The position numbers and the translations under genes are program-made. The notes beneath the pieces are model-generated. The model did not search any database. It was not told where the DNA came from and worked only from the letters and a program-made list of their open reading frames with translations. A stretch of 64,000 nt of DNA from Canna indica (lineage: Eukaryota; Streptophyta; Magnoliopsida; Zingiberales; Cannaceae): assembly GCA_034359265.1 (NCBI GenBank), contig CP136894.1, positions 30,224,501-30,288,500 of the forward strand, read 5' to 3'. Within the stretch, counting starts at the first letter, position 1. Each line of letters begins with the position of its first letter. Below are positions 45,651 through 55,983 of this stretch, piece after piece.

Positions 45651-46911
45651 TGTTGGCCGAAGGTTTTTTCCTTCATGCTATATTTTCTTCATGACTATTT
45701 TGATGATAACAAACCAAATATGTTTAACCAAGTTCTTGAAGTATGAAGCTCACAGGATCGATAAATGACATGTCAAGTTTCACGTCTTGCGACATCGATC
45801 TTGATACAAACCAATGCATGCACCAGAGATGGCTTGGACAAATCAAAAGAATACATGGAAAGCCTTTCAAGTTGGAGCACGCTGAAGAATGTAACCAGAA
45901 AACAAAGCGCGCAATGAGAAGATCTAAAAGAAGTTTAATTTCAAGTCCAGGTTTGGTCGACCGAATGATGTTAAAAATTGGCAGTAGCCAATTCGATCGA
46001 CCGAAGATGGTCAAAATTTAGCAGTAGCCAATTCGGTCGATCGTCCGGTCGATCGAATGTGGCGGAAAATTGGTATTGGCCAATTCGGTCAATTGGTCGG
46101 TCCACCGAAGTGTGCCCAGAAGCGGCAGAATGCCACGGTCGCTTGGGCGGTCGATCCATCGATCGACCGATGACTGATCAGCAAGCGACCGAGCGTCGAC
46201 AACGAGCAAAAATGTGCCCGTTGATGAGCCCTTTGGTTGGAGGGTTATAAATACCCTCCCCTCTCTCTCTCCTAGGCAACTATTGATGCCAATAATCCTT
46301 AAAGAGTGATCTTTAGCATCCTCCAAGCTTCTAAATTGATCAAATTCTTCAAACCTAGCTCTTGATCCCTCATCTTCAAGTGTTCTTCATTAAAGTGCTC
46401 TTCAAGGGTGCTAGGCTCAAGAAGAAAAGGTGTTTTCATTGTGATAAGTTCTCTTCACCTTTTTCTTATAATAGAGTTGTTTTTTATTTGTTTTTACTTA
46501 AATTTACTTGAGTTTGTAAGAAGACCTAGTGTGTGGTCTTGTGTGTAAGTGGTTACCTTGGTGAATAAGGTGTAAAGTCACTTGTGTAAACTAAGTTAGG
46601 AGTAGGTCTTAGGAATTGAGGTGGGAAAGCTCACTCGGTAGGAAGGCGGGATACTTCCAGGTGTGGAAGTGCCATCGAGGTGAGTGTAGGGTCTTTTCGG
46701 TATAAAGTCCTCAATTGTAAGCTACTCATATTTTAGTGAATTTAGATGTGAAATCCTAAGCACGGTACTTATTTCTTCCGCATTTAATATTAGAATTGTG
46801 AATTGCCTAAGTTGTAAGAAACGATTAAAACCGGAATTAGGTGATAAGATTTAGTTAAGACACTATTAACCCCCCCCCCCCCCCCCCTCTAGTGTGGCCA
46901 TTTCACCAACA
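45651..46911 (+). mobile_element. LTR-A solo LTR, plus strand
   Basis: It runs TGTTGGCCGAAGG to TTTCACCAACA, 1261 bp, flanked by GCACT (45646-45650) and ACACT (46912-46916), a target duplication with one change. The palindrome cluster is at about 45955-46190, TATAAATA at 46246-46253, and an 18-C run at 46870-46887 just before the conserved CTCTAGTGTGGCC end block. Confidence 0.88.
45955..46253 (+). promoter_or_regulatory. LTR-A promoter with palindrome array
   Basis: This is the richest copy: GGTCGACCGAAT, GCCAATTCGATCGACCGAA, GCCAATTCGGTCGATCG, CCGGTCGATCGAAT, GGCCAATTCGGTCAATTGG and CGGTCGATCCATCGATCGA follow one another over about 230 bp, then TATAAATA at 46246-46253. Each AATTCG word follows a CCAAT-like GCCAATT. 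Confidence 0.6.
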
Positions 46912-47211
46912 ACACTGAAATCAAGTTCTTTAGAGAGCTTAAATGCAAGGAGAAGTCGATCTCTGCTTAAATGTCGCAGGCTAGGACTTGTTTTCAGAGT
47001 GGATCAACGAGGAGGAGGAGAACGAGGGGCCATCGTGCCAAACTTGTCATCGTCGTCGCACGGCGAGGTGGACGTGGTTGTGGTGAAGTTGCTGTGCGAG
47101 CAGAACACCTCAGCGTGGGCCCGCGACGTGTTCCGGCTGCAGGTGCACCTCGGGATGCGGTGTGGCAGCCCGGCGAGGGAGGTAGGATGGTCGCGGGGCG
47201 GTCTGCTGTAG

Positions 47212-49559
47212 AGCGCACATCGACTGATGTTGGAGCTGTTCTAGTGCAATGATGTGGTGGCCAGAGAGGGGAGTGGTGGATGTACGAGGTGGTGGGGTGG
47301 AGGCTTGAGGAGAAGGTCGCACTGTCGATGGGCTAAGAGAGAGAGGTGGGACCTAATTAAAATTAGCTGAGATGGTGAATTAGTATTTCGTTTCTGGATC
47401 GCCACTCGGCGAAATAACGACGGTGCTCATGGTTGCCAAATGGCGGGCTATAATTGGAACAAATGTGTAATTTCTTATATACAATTGAGACCAATGAAAG
47501 GATTGGCCACAATTCAGAATTCGGCCAAAGTACAGGCCATTTTTGTCTAATAACCCTATATTAAATATCAATCATATTAGATTCATAACAAACCAAAAGA
47601 TTGATTGTGCATTTTCTCTCATTTCAGCAAGAAACCTTCCCTCTTCTTGTACACACATGGTCAAAATTTCATTAATTGATCATTTCTCTTTATACGTATT
47701 TTAAGAGATTTTAAAGGCCTTGTATTGTTGGTTAGGAGTTCAAAATAAAATGCACTTGAAATGACTCAGCCTTACCAATCTCCAATTTTTAAGTTGGGTC
47801 GTTATATTCCTCATCTGCATGATGTGTTAATGCACACCTCTAACTCTAGTGTGCCTCAATGATAACAGTTTAGTCATTAAGGTGCTGGCAAGGACTTTAT
47901 CTGAATATTCAAACTGTTCATTTATAGTCTTCAGTAGATTCCATACATTATTACCCAAATAAAACCACAAATACTAATAGAAATGTGTGGTTTTTTTATT
48001 TATTAACATCACTAAGGTGATGGGATTGCTCTCACTGTTCATAAGACACGACCTCAACTGTAATGCTAGTATTTGTAGAAGCAGGTGGTTCATCTTTCCT
48101 TATAATGTAATATATGTTCATGCACCATAAAATGAAAGAGAATTCTTTCCCCCTAGATTCTATAATTGTCCCTAGTTAGTTCGGGAAATCAGTCTTAAAG
48201 CCAGAGTAGTTAAAAATTTAAATTGCTGCATATTTAAACCATATATTAATGCTCATAATATAAATAGAGGCATATAAGATTCTAGTTTTACCAATGTAAC
48301 AAGAAATAAAAATAACATGGGTCAATACAATAAAAAATGTCTTTGGGCTAAGCTTTTATTTTAGAACTCATGTCAGACTTTATGTGAAACCAACAAACTA
48401 TATACCTTTTCCTAATACTTGTGGGCTAATTAGAAAAAATAATATATTATTTCACACTAATTAACTATATAAGTATGACAAAAATTCCTGTGGGGTGATA
48501 TTTATCATACTCCAAATAGCTAATTACAATTTGATGTCATAATCTATATGTGACCAAAAAATTGCCAAATATATATAATTTAACATAACTAAAGATGTTG
48601 TGGCTACTCCTTAGTTAGTTAAATTATGTGGTTAATTACCTAATATATAATTAAACAAAACTAAAGATGGTGTGGCTACTCCTCAATTAGTCAAATTCTA
48701 TGAGTCACATGGCATCATAATGTAGCATAGATGATTACACGAAATAACATAGTATTACTTATAATATGCATCATAATAAACTACAACATGACGTAATTTA
48801 ATTATTTAATGTAACAATGCACTACATAACAAATGGGTGAAACATATATATCTTATTCATCAATGCAACAAGAATGAAGCAGTAAATAATTATATTTATA
48901 TAACATGATTGAACAAAATATAAATTTGAAAATTTACTGCTAATCGATTTCAAATAAATCATAAATAGATTTAATATTAATTTTTAAATGCTTCTAGCTC
49001 ATGAAACAAATTTAAATTGGATTGGTCTAAGAAATTTAAAAGAAACCAGATTTAAACCCAAATCAGATTTGTGTTGAACTAACCAACATTGCACCAGTTT
49101 AAACCAATGAAATAACACCAGAAGAACCAAAATAAAAATAAATTGGACATGTTTTCAATTGATTTGAACTAGAAATTTCATTAAACCAGAGACGAACCGA
49201 AGCAATTTGAACTATAAATTGAAATCAACCCAAAAATCAAATGAATTGGACCGGGTTCAATTGATTTGAACCAGACCAATATCATGTTAAATTAGAGATG
49301 AACCAATAGCAATTAAACCTAAAACAATTGAACCAAACCAGATTTCACTTAAATTGCGGATCGGGTGTGAGAAGCATATGGATCCGGTTTTAAAATAAAA
49401 TAGTTTGGATCCGATTAACTTAAAACAACATAATTAACGGGTTCAAAAAGAATCTGGATCCATATAACTTAAAACATTTAAATAAGTGGGTGTCTTAATG
49501 GGTCAAGAATCCATTATATTTGATCCAAACCCAATTGACTTAAACTCACTAACCATTTC
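47212..49559. other. AT-rich intergenic stretch, no gene seen
   Basis: No frame with family resemblance, LTR end, PBS or terminal inverted repeat was recognised. From about 49000 to 49500 the words AATTGAACC, AACCAGA and GGATCC recur in a degenerate fashion. It is the longest stretch in the window without recognisable transposon coding sequence. Confidence 0.5.
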
Positions 49560-50298
49560 TCTCTTCCCCACGTAACATCAAAACCTAACACTATTCCAGC
49601 CGCCACACCTCCTTCACCGGCCACCATCTTCCAACCGCGAGCCTTCTTCACCACCCATCCTGATGCACCGGCGATCGACGGTGCCGAACAACGTGAAGGC
49701 AGTCACCTATTACGGTTGTTGCATAATGAAGAAGCACATGATGTGCAGCAAGGCAGAACCCGATTGAACTCGACCACGTTGCCTCTACCATCGATCATTG
49801 TCAACCTCAATCCCTCCATCCATCTTCATATGCCGGTGAGGATCATGCCGGCGTCGGACAGCGAGGGAAGGTTAAAGATGGGAGCATGCAAAGCCGGTTA
49901 CATCAGAAAAACTCTAGGGCAACGACCTGCACCGGCGACACCAAATTGACGCAAGCCGTCAACTGCCTGGAGATGCAGACCCGAAGTAGAACTGCACTAG
50001 CAGCAAAAGTCGACTGAAAAATCATTCTCCGCTCCCGCAAAAGCATTCTTGATGAGGGGAAAGACCAGCCGACTACACCAGCCAATGATCCCGGACATCG
50101 TCTCCTACCTCTTCCCCATGCCCGAAGACACACACTTGATGGGAGAGCCGCAGGTACGTTGTTGCACTGATGCCGACGCTGATGCAGATGCTGATGCAGA
50201 CGTGCAATGCAATGAAACATGCACCGAAGAAGAAAAGAAAGCACGAAAAGTGGAAACAAAATCGAAACCAACAACGCGATCAAGGCGGAGGAAAACAT
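49560..50298 (-). mobile_element. Interior beside small copia LTR, no clear coding
   Basis: It lies on the interior side of the minus-strand PBS at 50299-50310, so it should be the leader or interior of that element. GC-rich blocks with short open frames occur, plus a (GATGCN)n tract at about 50168-50200 coding Asp-Ala repeats in one frame. No gag or pol motif was found. A partner LTR was not seen to the left, so this could be a non-autonomous element or a truncated one. Confidence 0.4.
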
Positions 50299-50310
50299 GC
50301 TCTGATACCA
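50299..50310 (-). other. Primer-binding site, initiator tRNA-Met, minus strand
   Basis: GCTCTGATACCA on the plus strand, the reverse complement of TGGTATCAGAGC, two bases from the LTR end. Confidence 0.88.
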
Positions 50311-50312
50311 CA

Positions 50313-50764
50313 TGTTAAATTTTGCATACATCATGCAACAATAAAATTTTCTCATGTAATCTAACTTCATGAATAAACAAATTAGAGCATGTAAACTATA
50401 AAAGAAAATTGCAGAAGCAGAGCATCGCTAACCTCCTGCTATTGTATTTATCGTCGTCAGAAAAATTGGAATCTGTTACGATCCGAGCGTCTCTGTAAGG
50501 GTTCTTCCGGGCTCTCATCTTGACTTACTTTAGATGGTGAATGTGACGTATGTCTCAATGAGCCTAGGGACGCTGACAGTCTATTTATAGATTTACCTGG
50601 CCATCAAAGGTGATAAAGAGATAGACTTGATTGAGTTAAGGGGATAGATACGGTAATGAGTCGAACTAGATAATTATTCCTAATTATATGAACCACAGAG
50701 ATAAGCACATGGGTTTGTGGACCACAATACAAGGTAGATGGCCCCATGTCTTACACTTAAAACA
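50313..50764 (-). mobile_element. Small copia-like LTR, minus strand
   Basis: On the minus strand it runs TGTTTTAAGTGTAAGAC to GCAAAATTTAACA, 452 bp with TG...CA ends, and TATAAATA (minus) at 50582-50589. Length and PBS fit a short-LTR copia element. It shares no sequence with LTR-A or Cop-B. Confidence 0.75.
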
Positions 50765-51069
50765 ATGGATCAATTTTTGATAATTTTTCAAACATATAAA
50801 GTAATTAGCTATAGGTAGTATGATTATCAAAATATTTGTATTTTGCTAATGATGTAAATTTATTATAACTTTGTTTTATTTATTGAGTTGAACGTACAAA
50901 CTTCATGATTGAATACAATTGTCACATTATCAAAGACGATAACATACACGACCATGATAATATAGTGGAGGTGGAATGTACAATGGTGGAAGAAATCCAA
51001 TCTTCTTGTCCTGAGCTCTTCCGCTATCAGCAATGTGAGTATCTTTGAGCATATTGTCTGAAAGATAGA
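50765..51069. other. AT-rich spacer, nothing recognised
   Basis: No coding sequence, repeat or element terminus was identified between the small copia LTR and the Gy1 LTR remnant. Confidence 0.5.
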
Positions 51070-51652
51070 AACATTACATGTTGGATGCCTTCGGGCACAT
51101 AGTGGTCAGATGGCATATTAGGTGACCTTTTCCTGCATGAGTCAGGAGTTTTGCTTTAGGCATCATATCTGTGTTATTTTTTTGTGGGGGTTGGTAGAAC
51201 CGCTCATTGAGTTCTCTCGAACTCACCCGTTGTCGTTTGTTTTTGTTTTGCAGAGCCTGACTGGTGAGGTGAGCTGGAGCACTTGGCGTGGCTGGAGGGC
51301 AGAGGAGCTACATTGATCTCCTTGCAGTCCTAGTTAGGGGTCGTAGTCGAGTTTGTAGTAGTTTGTCATGCACTATGTTTTGGCATTTCAGAGTTGTAGT
51401 CCCTTGGGGACATTTATGTCATTTATTTCGGATTTCATTATTGGTGGTCTATTGGACTTGATTTATTATTTCCGCACTATATTCTTTTTCTAAACTTATA
51501 ATGAGTTCTGTATGATTTTCCATTTCAAATAAAACTTGTTTATTTCTTTCCGCTATGTTTTATTGATTGAGTTGGCATATGCATGGTTTAGGCTACGGAG
51601 TATAGGCACGTATACTCTGGCCCGTCACATGACCCTGAGTTGGGGCGTGACA
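51070..51652 (+). mobile_element. Gy1 5' LTR, third copy, 5'-truncated
   Basis: It keeps the last 580 bp: hairpin TGAGTTC/GAACTCA at 51208-51225 (loop TCTC), acceptor-like TTTTGTTTTGCAG with AG at 51252-51253, and the end GAGTTGGGGCGTGACA. The LTR start and promoter are lost. Confidence 0.85.
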
Positions 51653-51655
51653 ATG

Positions 51656-51667
51656 TGGTATCAGAGT
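51656..51667 (+). other. Primer-binding site of third Gy1 copy
   Basis: TGGTATCAGAGT, three bases after the LTR end, matches the 3' end of initiator tRNA-Met except for the last base. Confidence 0.88.
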
Positions 51668-51864
51668 ATGTGGTTCGGTCTGACTATGATCTAGAGTTGT
51701 CACCGTATAGGGCATTGCTAGCGTGTCAGTATATGGTAGGGGTATGTTATGGGATCAATGGGCTAAGTCTGCACCTCAGCACGACTTATGGTTTAATTAC
51801 TTAACGACTTAGGGTGAATTAAATTGTTTGATTTTGATATCTTCTTTCTGGTAATTCCAAATTG

Positions 51865-53060
51865 ATGGAGGCCTTTGATGCCGCAAGGAGCGGTAGTGAT
51901 AGCAACTCCGCTGAGCGCCGAGGTCAAGGCCAAGGCTGGGGCCGGGGTCGTGGGAGACTACTATAGGGCCAAGAGGATGTGGGGCAGGATCCCATGGTTG
52001 TTCAATTGCAGGCCCGAGTGGCTGAGCTGATTGAGGCACTCCGCAAGGAGTAGGAGCTAAGGTAACAGCCACAACCAATACTAGCAGTACCCTCAGCACC
52101 AGAGGTGGTCCAGCCAGTGGCACTAGTGGTCAGAGCCCCCAGAGCACTTTCATATGCACATTTTGTTGCATTCAGGCCACCGGAGTATACAGGGAAAGAT
52201 CAACGGGTGGAGGTCACCAGTTTCCTGTGAGATTGTTGTGATTTGTGTAGGGAGCTTGGGTGTTCTTCCAAGATGATCGCTCGACTAATCGAGTTACAGT
52301 TGAGAGGTCCAGCCAAGGATTGGCTTCACAACTGGTGGGACCGTAGAGCAGCAGATGCACCACCCCTTACCTGGGAGGAGTTTAGAGCTGCTATGGTGGA
52401 GAAGTACCTGCCGATAAGCATCCAGGACAGGCGGACGAAAGAGTTCGAGCTACTGCATCAGACGGGCAGTATGTCGATGACACATTATGAGATGGAGTTC
52501 ACTCGACTCTTAATGTACCATCCCACCTTGATAGCCACAAAAACATCAGGGTCAAGAGGTTTGTTGAGGGGTTGAGATCGCAGATCGCCAGACTGATCCG
52601 TTACAAGGAGGACACTTCATTTTCTCGGGTTGTAGATGAGGCACTCCGGGTATCGACAGACAGACATGATGGTCCCCAGAAGAAAAAGTTTGGCCCCAGT
52701 CTTCGGGAGGTCGGTCAGCTCACTTAGAGGGGACTTTCAGGACAGTGGATCCGTAGAAGCGCAGAGGCCATAATAGTTCCAGGGATCTAGGACCAGGGGT
52801 GTCATCTGGAGATTCATAGTAGAGACATGGGCCGCAGTAGTGTAACCGATGCCACAAGAAGCACTAGGGGGCTTGCTGGGGACGTGCAAAGGTATGTTTC
52901 AACTGTGGGTGGACTGGGCATTACAAAAAGAATTGTCATAGCAAGGGCAATCAACAGCCTCATCAGACTAGAGGAAAGACACCTATGTCAATGGGTTCTG
53001 TAGCTCAGAGGAGTCAGACTCAGGGAGAGGCCAGCGAGCTAGTGGTTCAAAGAGGCCGCT
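51865..53060 (+). pseudogene. gag: Gag of third Gy1 copy
   Basis: The start MEAFDAARSGSDSNSAERRG is followed by a Gly/Arg-rich tract. A stop lies at 51963. The capsid domain at about 52140-52570 has FRPPEYTGKDQ, LQLRGPAKDWLHNWW, LTWEEFRAAMVEKYLP and HYEMEFTRLLMYHP. A frameshift occurs near 52550. The zinc knuckle at about 52898-52945 (CFNCGWTGHYKKNC) is intact. This is the best-preserved Gy1 gag in the window; the family norm is a single long gag-pol frame. Confidence 0.88.
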
Positions 53061-53066
53061 GCACGG

Positions 53067-54608
53067 GTGATTTCTATGAACCAAGAGGGCGCTAAAGCGT
53101 CCAGGGCAGTTGTGTCAGGTAACCTCACTGTTGGTTCCGCTATTGCATATGTTTTGTTTGATCCGGGTTCTACACACTCTTTTCTATCTTCTTTGTTTGC
53201 TTCTAAGCTGGCAGGGGAACGTTTTGTGTTTGATTTGCCTCTTGTGGTGTCTATGCCTATAGGCGTTTCTGTAATGGAAGAGATAGTCTTCTAGGGCTGT
53301 GAGGTTATCATTTGTGGGCTTGTGTTGATGGCCGAATTGACACTCCTGTCGATGCTGGAGCTTGATGTAATTTTGAGCATGGACTGGTTGGCAGACCATT
53401 TCGCCTCAGTGGATTGTAGGGCTAAGACTGTGACCTTCAGTAAGCCCAGATTGCCCTAGTTTATCTTCTAGGGTGAGGCAAGGGGAGATTCGTTGATGGC
53501 AATTTCAGCTCTCAAGGCTCAAAAGCTACTTCTAGGTGGATGCCAGTCCTTCTTGGCCTTTGTGTTTGTGGCAGAGGGAGGCAGAGGTGTGGCTAGGGAC
53601 ATCAGGGGGGCGCTTGTGGTATACAGGTTCTCTAATGTGTTCCTAGAGGAGTTGTTAGGGTTGCCTTCAGAGACGGAGATTTAGTTCTGTATTGATTTGC
53701 AGCCCGGGTTGAAGCCAATCTCCATTCCATCGTACCGGATGGCACCAGCTGAGTTGAGGGAGTTGAAATCCCAGTTGTAGGAGCTGCTTGAGTTGGGCTT
53801 CATTCACCCAAGTGTTTCGCCTTGGGGTGCTCCAGTGCTCTTTGTGAAAAAGAAAGATGGGTCCATGCGGATATGCATTGATTACCGACAGCTTCACAAG
53901 GTAACGGTGAAGAATCGATACCCGCTGCCCAGGATTGATGATTTAATTGATCAGCTTCAGGGGGCTTAGTGGTTTTCTAAGATTGACATGCGGTCAGGGT
54001 ATCATCAATTGAGAATCTGGGACAGTGACGTCCCTAAGACTGCTTTCAGGTCGAGGTATGGGCACTTTGAGTTCCTGGTGATGTCATTCAGGCTGACTAA
54101 TGCACCTACAACATTTATGGACCTGATGAACCAAGTGTTCAAGGAATACTTGGATAAATTCATAATTATGTTCATTGATGATATCTTGATTTATTCCAGG
54201 AGCAGGAAGGAGCATGTTTAGCACTTGAGGGTAGTTATGGAAACTCTCAGGGAGCACAAATTGTATGCCAAATTCTCCAACTGCGAGTTCTGGTTGGAAA
54301 GTGTGGGATTCCTTGGCCATGTGGTGTCTAGGGAAGGGGTAAAGGAGGACCCCATGAAGATAGAAGCCAAATAATGTCACTGAGATCCGTAGTTTCCTGG
54401 GGTTGGCAGGCTATTACAGAAAATTTGTGCAGAATTTCTCCAGGATTACAGCGCTGTTGAGCCGCCTGATTCGGAAGAAGGTCAAGTTTCAATGGGAGAG
54501 TAAGTGCGAAGAGAGCTTTCTGAAGCTCAAGGACCACTTGACGTCAGTACCGGTTCTAACAATACCCTCGAGCTCGAGAGGATTTGTTGTTTATTGTGAT
54601 GCCTCTCA
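53067..54608 (+). pseudogene. pol: Protease, reverse transcriptase and RNase H start, third Gy1 copy
   Basis: The protease (53100-53540) contains LFDPGSTHSF. The reverse transcriptase (53690-54350) keeps [21 protein letters not shown] and the catalytic FIDDILIYS (54170-54200). A deletion follows near 54365-54380 in the connection, then [14 protein letters not shown] and the first RNase H strand YCDAS (54595-54608), where the frame runs into the CACTA fragment. Stops include CAG-to-TAG changes at 53458-53472 and 53762, and one at 53967. Confidence 0.88.
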
Positions 54609-55116
54609 ATATTCGACTCTCACAAAATGCAGGATTTCGTGAGGGCCAAGATGTTGTCCTCAAAAAATATACTTTTTAGTGAGGGTTATATTAGACCTTC
54701 ATTAATGCAGGTTTTCGTGAGGGTCACGATGTCCTCACAATATATACTTTTTAGTGAGGGTCATGATGTTGTCCTCACAAAATATACTTTTTAGTAAGGG
54801 TCATATTAGACCCTCACTAAATGCAGGATTTCGTGAGGGTCGAGATGTCCTCACAATATATACTTTTTAGTAAGCGTCATATCCGACCATCACAAAATGT
54901 TTTATTTTTACTGACGGGTTTTCGTGAGGGTCATGGTGTTTTCCTCACTATATATACTTTTCAGTGAGGGTCATACTTGACCCTCACAAAAGTATTCGTT
55001 TACTGACGGGTTTTCATGAGGGTCGATTAGCGACCCCTATAAATAGGTGGATTTAGTGAGGGTCAATGCATGACCCCCACCAAATCTCGTCACTAAAAGC
55101 TAGATTTCTTGTAGTG
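54609..55116 (-). mobile_element. CACTA-type end with subterminal repeats, second copy
   Basis: The right edge on the minus strand is CACTACAAGAAATCTAGC. Inside are eight to ten GTGAGGGTC/GACCCTCAC words with ATATACTTTTTAGTGAGGGTC spacers, clearly related to 44985-45366. The left side joins Gy1 RNase H with no inverted repeat, so only one end of the element remains. The right side abuts the Cop-B leader. Confidence 0.8.
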
Positions 55117-55980
55117 ATAGAACATATCTGCTCATTTATGTCTTTTCTTTTTATTGTAGCAAATTCAACATGTCATCTACCCTTTCATTGCGAAGCATAC
55201 TTGATGCAAATAAACTCATTGGACCGAACTATGTCGATTGGTTGCGAAACCTCAGGATTGTCCTCATCCAGGAGAGACTTTCCTATATTCTTGATAATAG
55301 GCCATCAGATGCCCCTTCCCAAAGGGCTACGGAGGAAGTGAAAGCCACTTACAAGAAGTGGCAAGAAGACAGCACTACTGTTCAGTGCATTATGCTCGCC
55401 TATATGTCCCGATGTGTTACAGCGACAACATGAAAGATGAACTCAAGGGCCATCCTCTCTCACCTCAAGGAGTTGTACGGTGAAGAGAGCTGGACTGCTA
55501 GGTTTGAGCTATCAAAACAACTCTTCTAGGACAATGTTGAAACCCATATTCTCAAACTAATCGATTGGATCGGGAGGTTAGAGAAATTGGGCGTAAACAT
55601 TGATAAGGGGTTAAGTCAGGACTTAATACTCCAATCCCTTCCAGGGTCATTTTCACAGTTTATCATTAACTACCACAGAACAAGCTAGATGCCTCACTTT
55701 TCAAGCTCCTTAATATGCTGAAGATTGTTGAATCCTACCTTCCGAAGGAAAAGGACGAAGACTTGTTAGTCGGTAGTGCCCCTAAAAAGGCAAAGAAGTG
55801 CTCTATTAAGAACTAAGCGAAGAAGAAAGATGTGAAATCCAAAAAGGACTACCTATTTCCATTGTGGAAAGATGGTCACTGGAAGCGCAACCGAAAGGAG
55901 TTTATTGCATAAGCAAAGCAGAAGAGGGCTTCTGAAGCCCCCTCCGAAGGTGCGTTTGTTATTGAAATAAATCTATTGTT
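55117..55980 (+). pseudogene. gag: Cop-B gag, first copy
   Basis: The ATG at 55170 gives MSSTLSLRSILDANKLIGPN and then DWLRNLRIVLIQERLSYILD, a typical copia gag start. It is preceded by TTTTTATTGTAG, a splice-acceptor-like sequence shared with the second copy at 61985. A frameshift after 55410 and several stops follow. The zinc-knuckle position near 55850-55905 reads LWKDGHWKRNRKEF, where the cysteines are lost. It is joined upstream to a CACTA end, so the leader, PBS and 5' LTR are missing. Confidence 0.85.
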
Positions 55981-55983
55981 ACA

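Larger units (their letters stand above)
45454..47211 (+). pseudogene. Unidentified ORF split by an LTR-A solo LTR
   Basis: Removing the solo LTR (45651-46911) and one copy of the target duplication joins 45454-45650 to 46917-47211 in the same frame, 163 codons open from the stop at 45451 to TAG at 47209. The left part has SVESIDIGRLLNVVQEDIDK and is Ser/Thr-rich; the right part has SSSLESLNARRSRSLLKCRR and a GC-rich end with HGEVDVVVVKLLCEQN. I do not recognise a family. It could be an exon of a host gene or a fragment carried by another element. A CACTA end lies 87 bp upstream. The frame is real in sequence; a coding role is inferred. Confidence 0.4.

Noticed and set aside
46870..46887. 18-C run as a possible assembly gap
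   Set aside because: Other LTR-A copies have a shorter C/G-rich run at the same place (for example 17027-17032, 42249-42256), so it is an expanded homopolymer, although its exact length may be a sequencing artefact.
47640..49000. Organelle-derived insert in the AT-rich stretch
   Set aside because: No plastid or mitochondrial gene motif or tRNA-like sequence was recognised in either strand.
50049..50318. A plus frame with an Asp-Ala repeat (MMRGKTSRLHQ...)
   Set aside because: The repeat comes from a (GATGCN)n tract and the frame ends in the PBS; no protein family is recognised.
49903..50370. A 155-codon minus-strand open frame across the small copia LTR
   Set aside because: It spans the PBS and LTR end, has no recognisable domain, and its composition looks like chance openness in GC-richer DNA.
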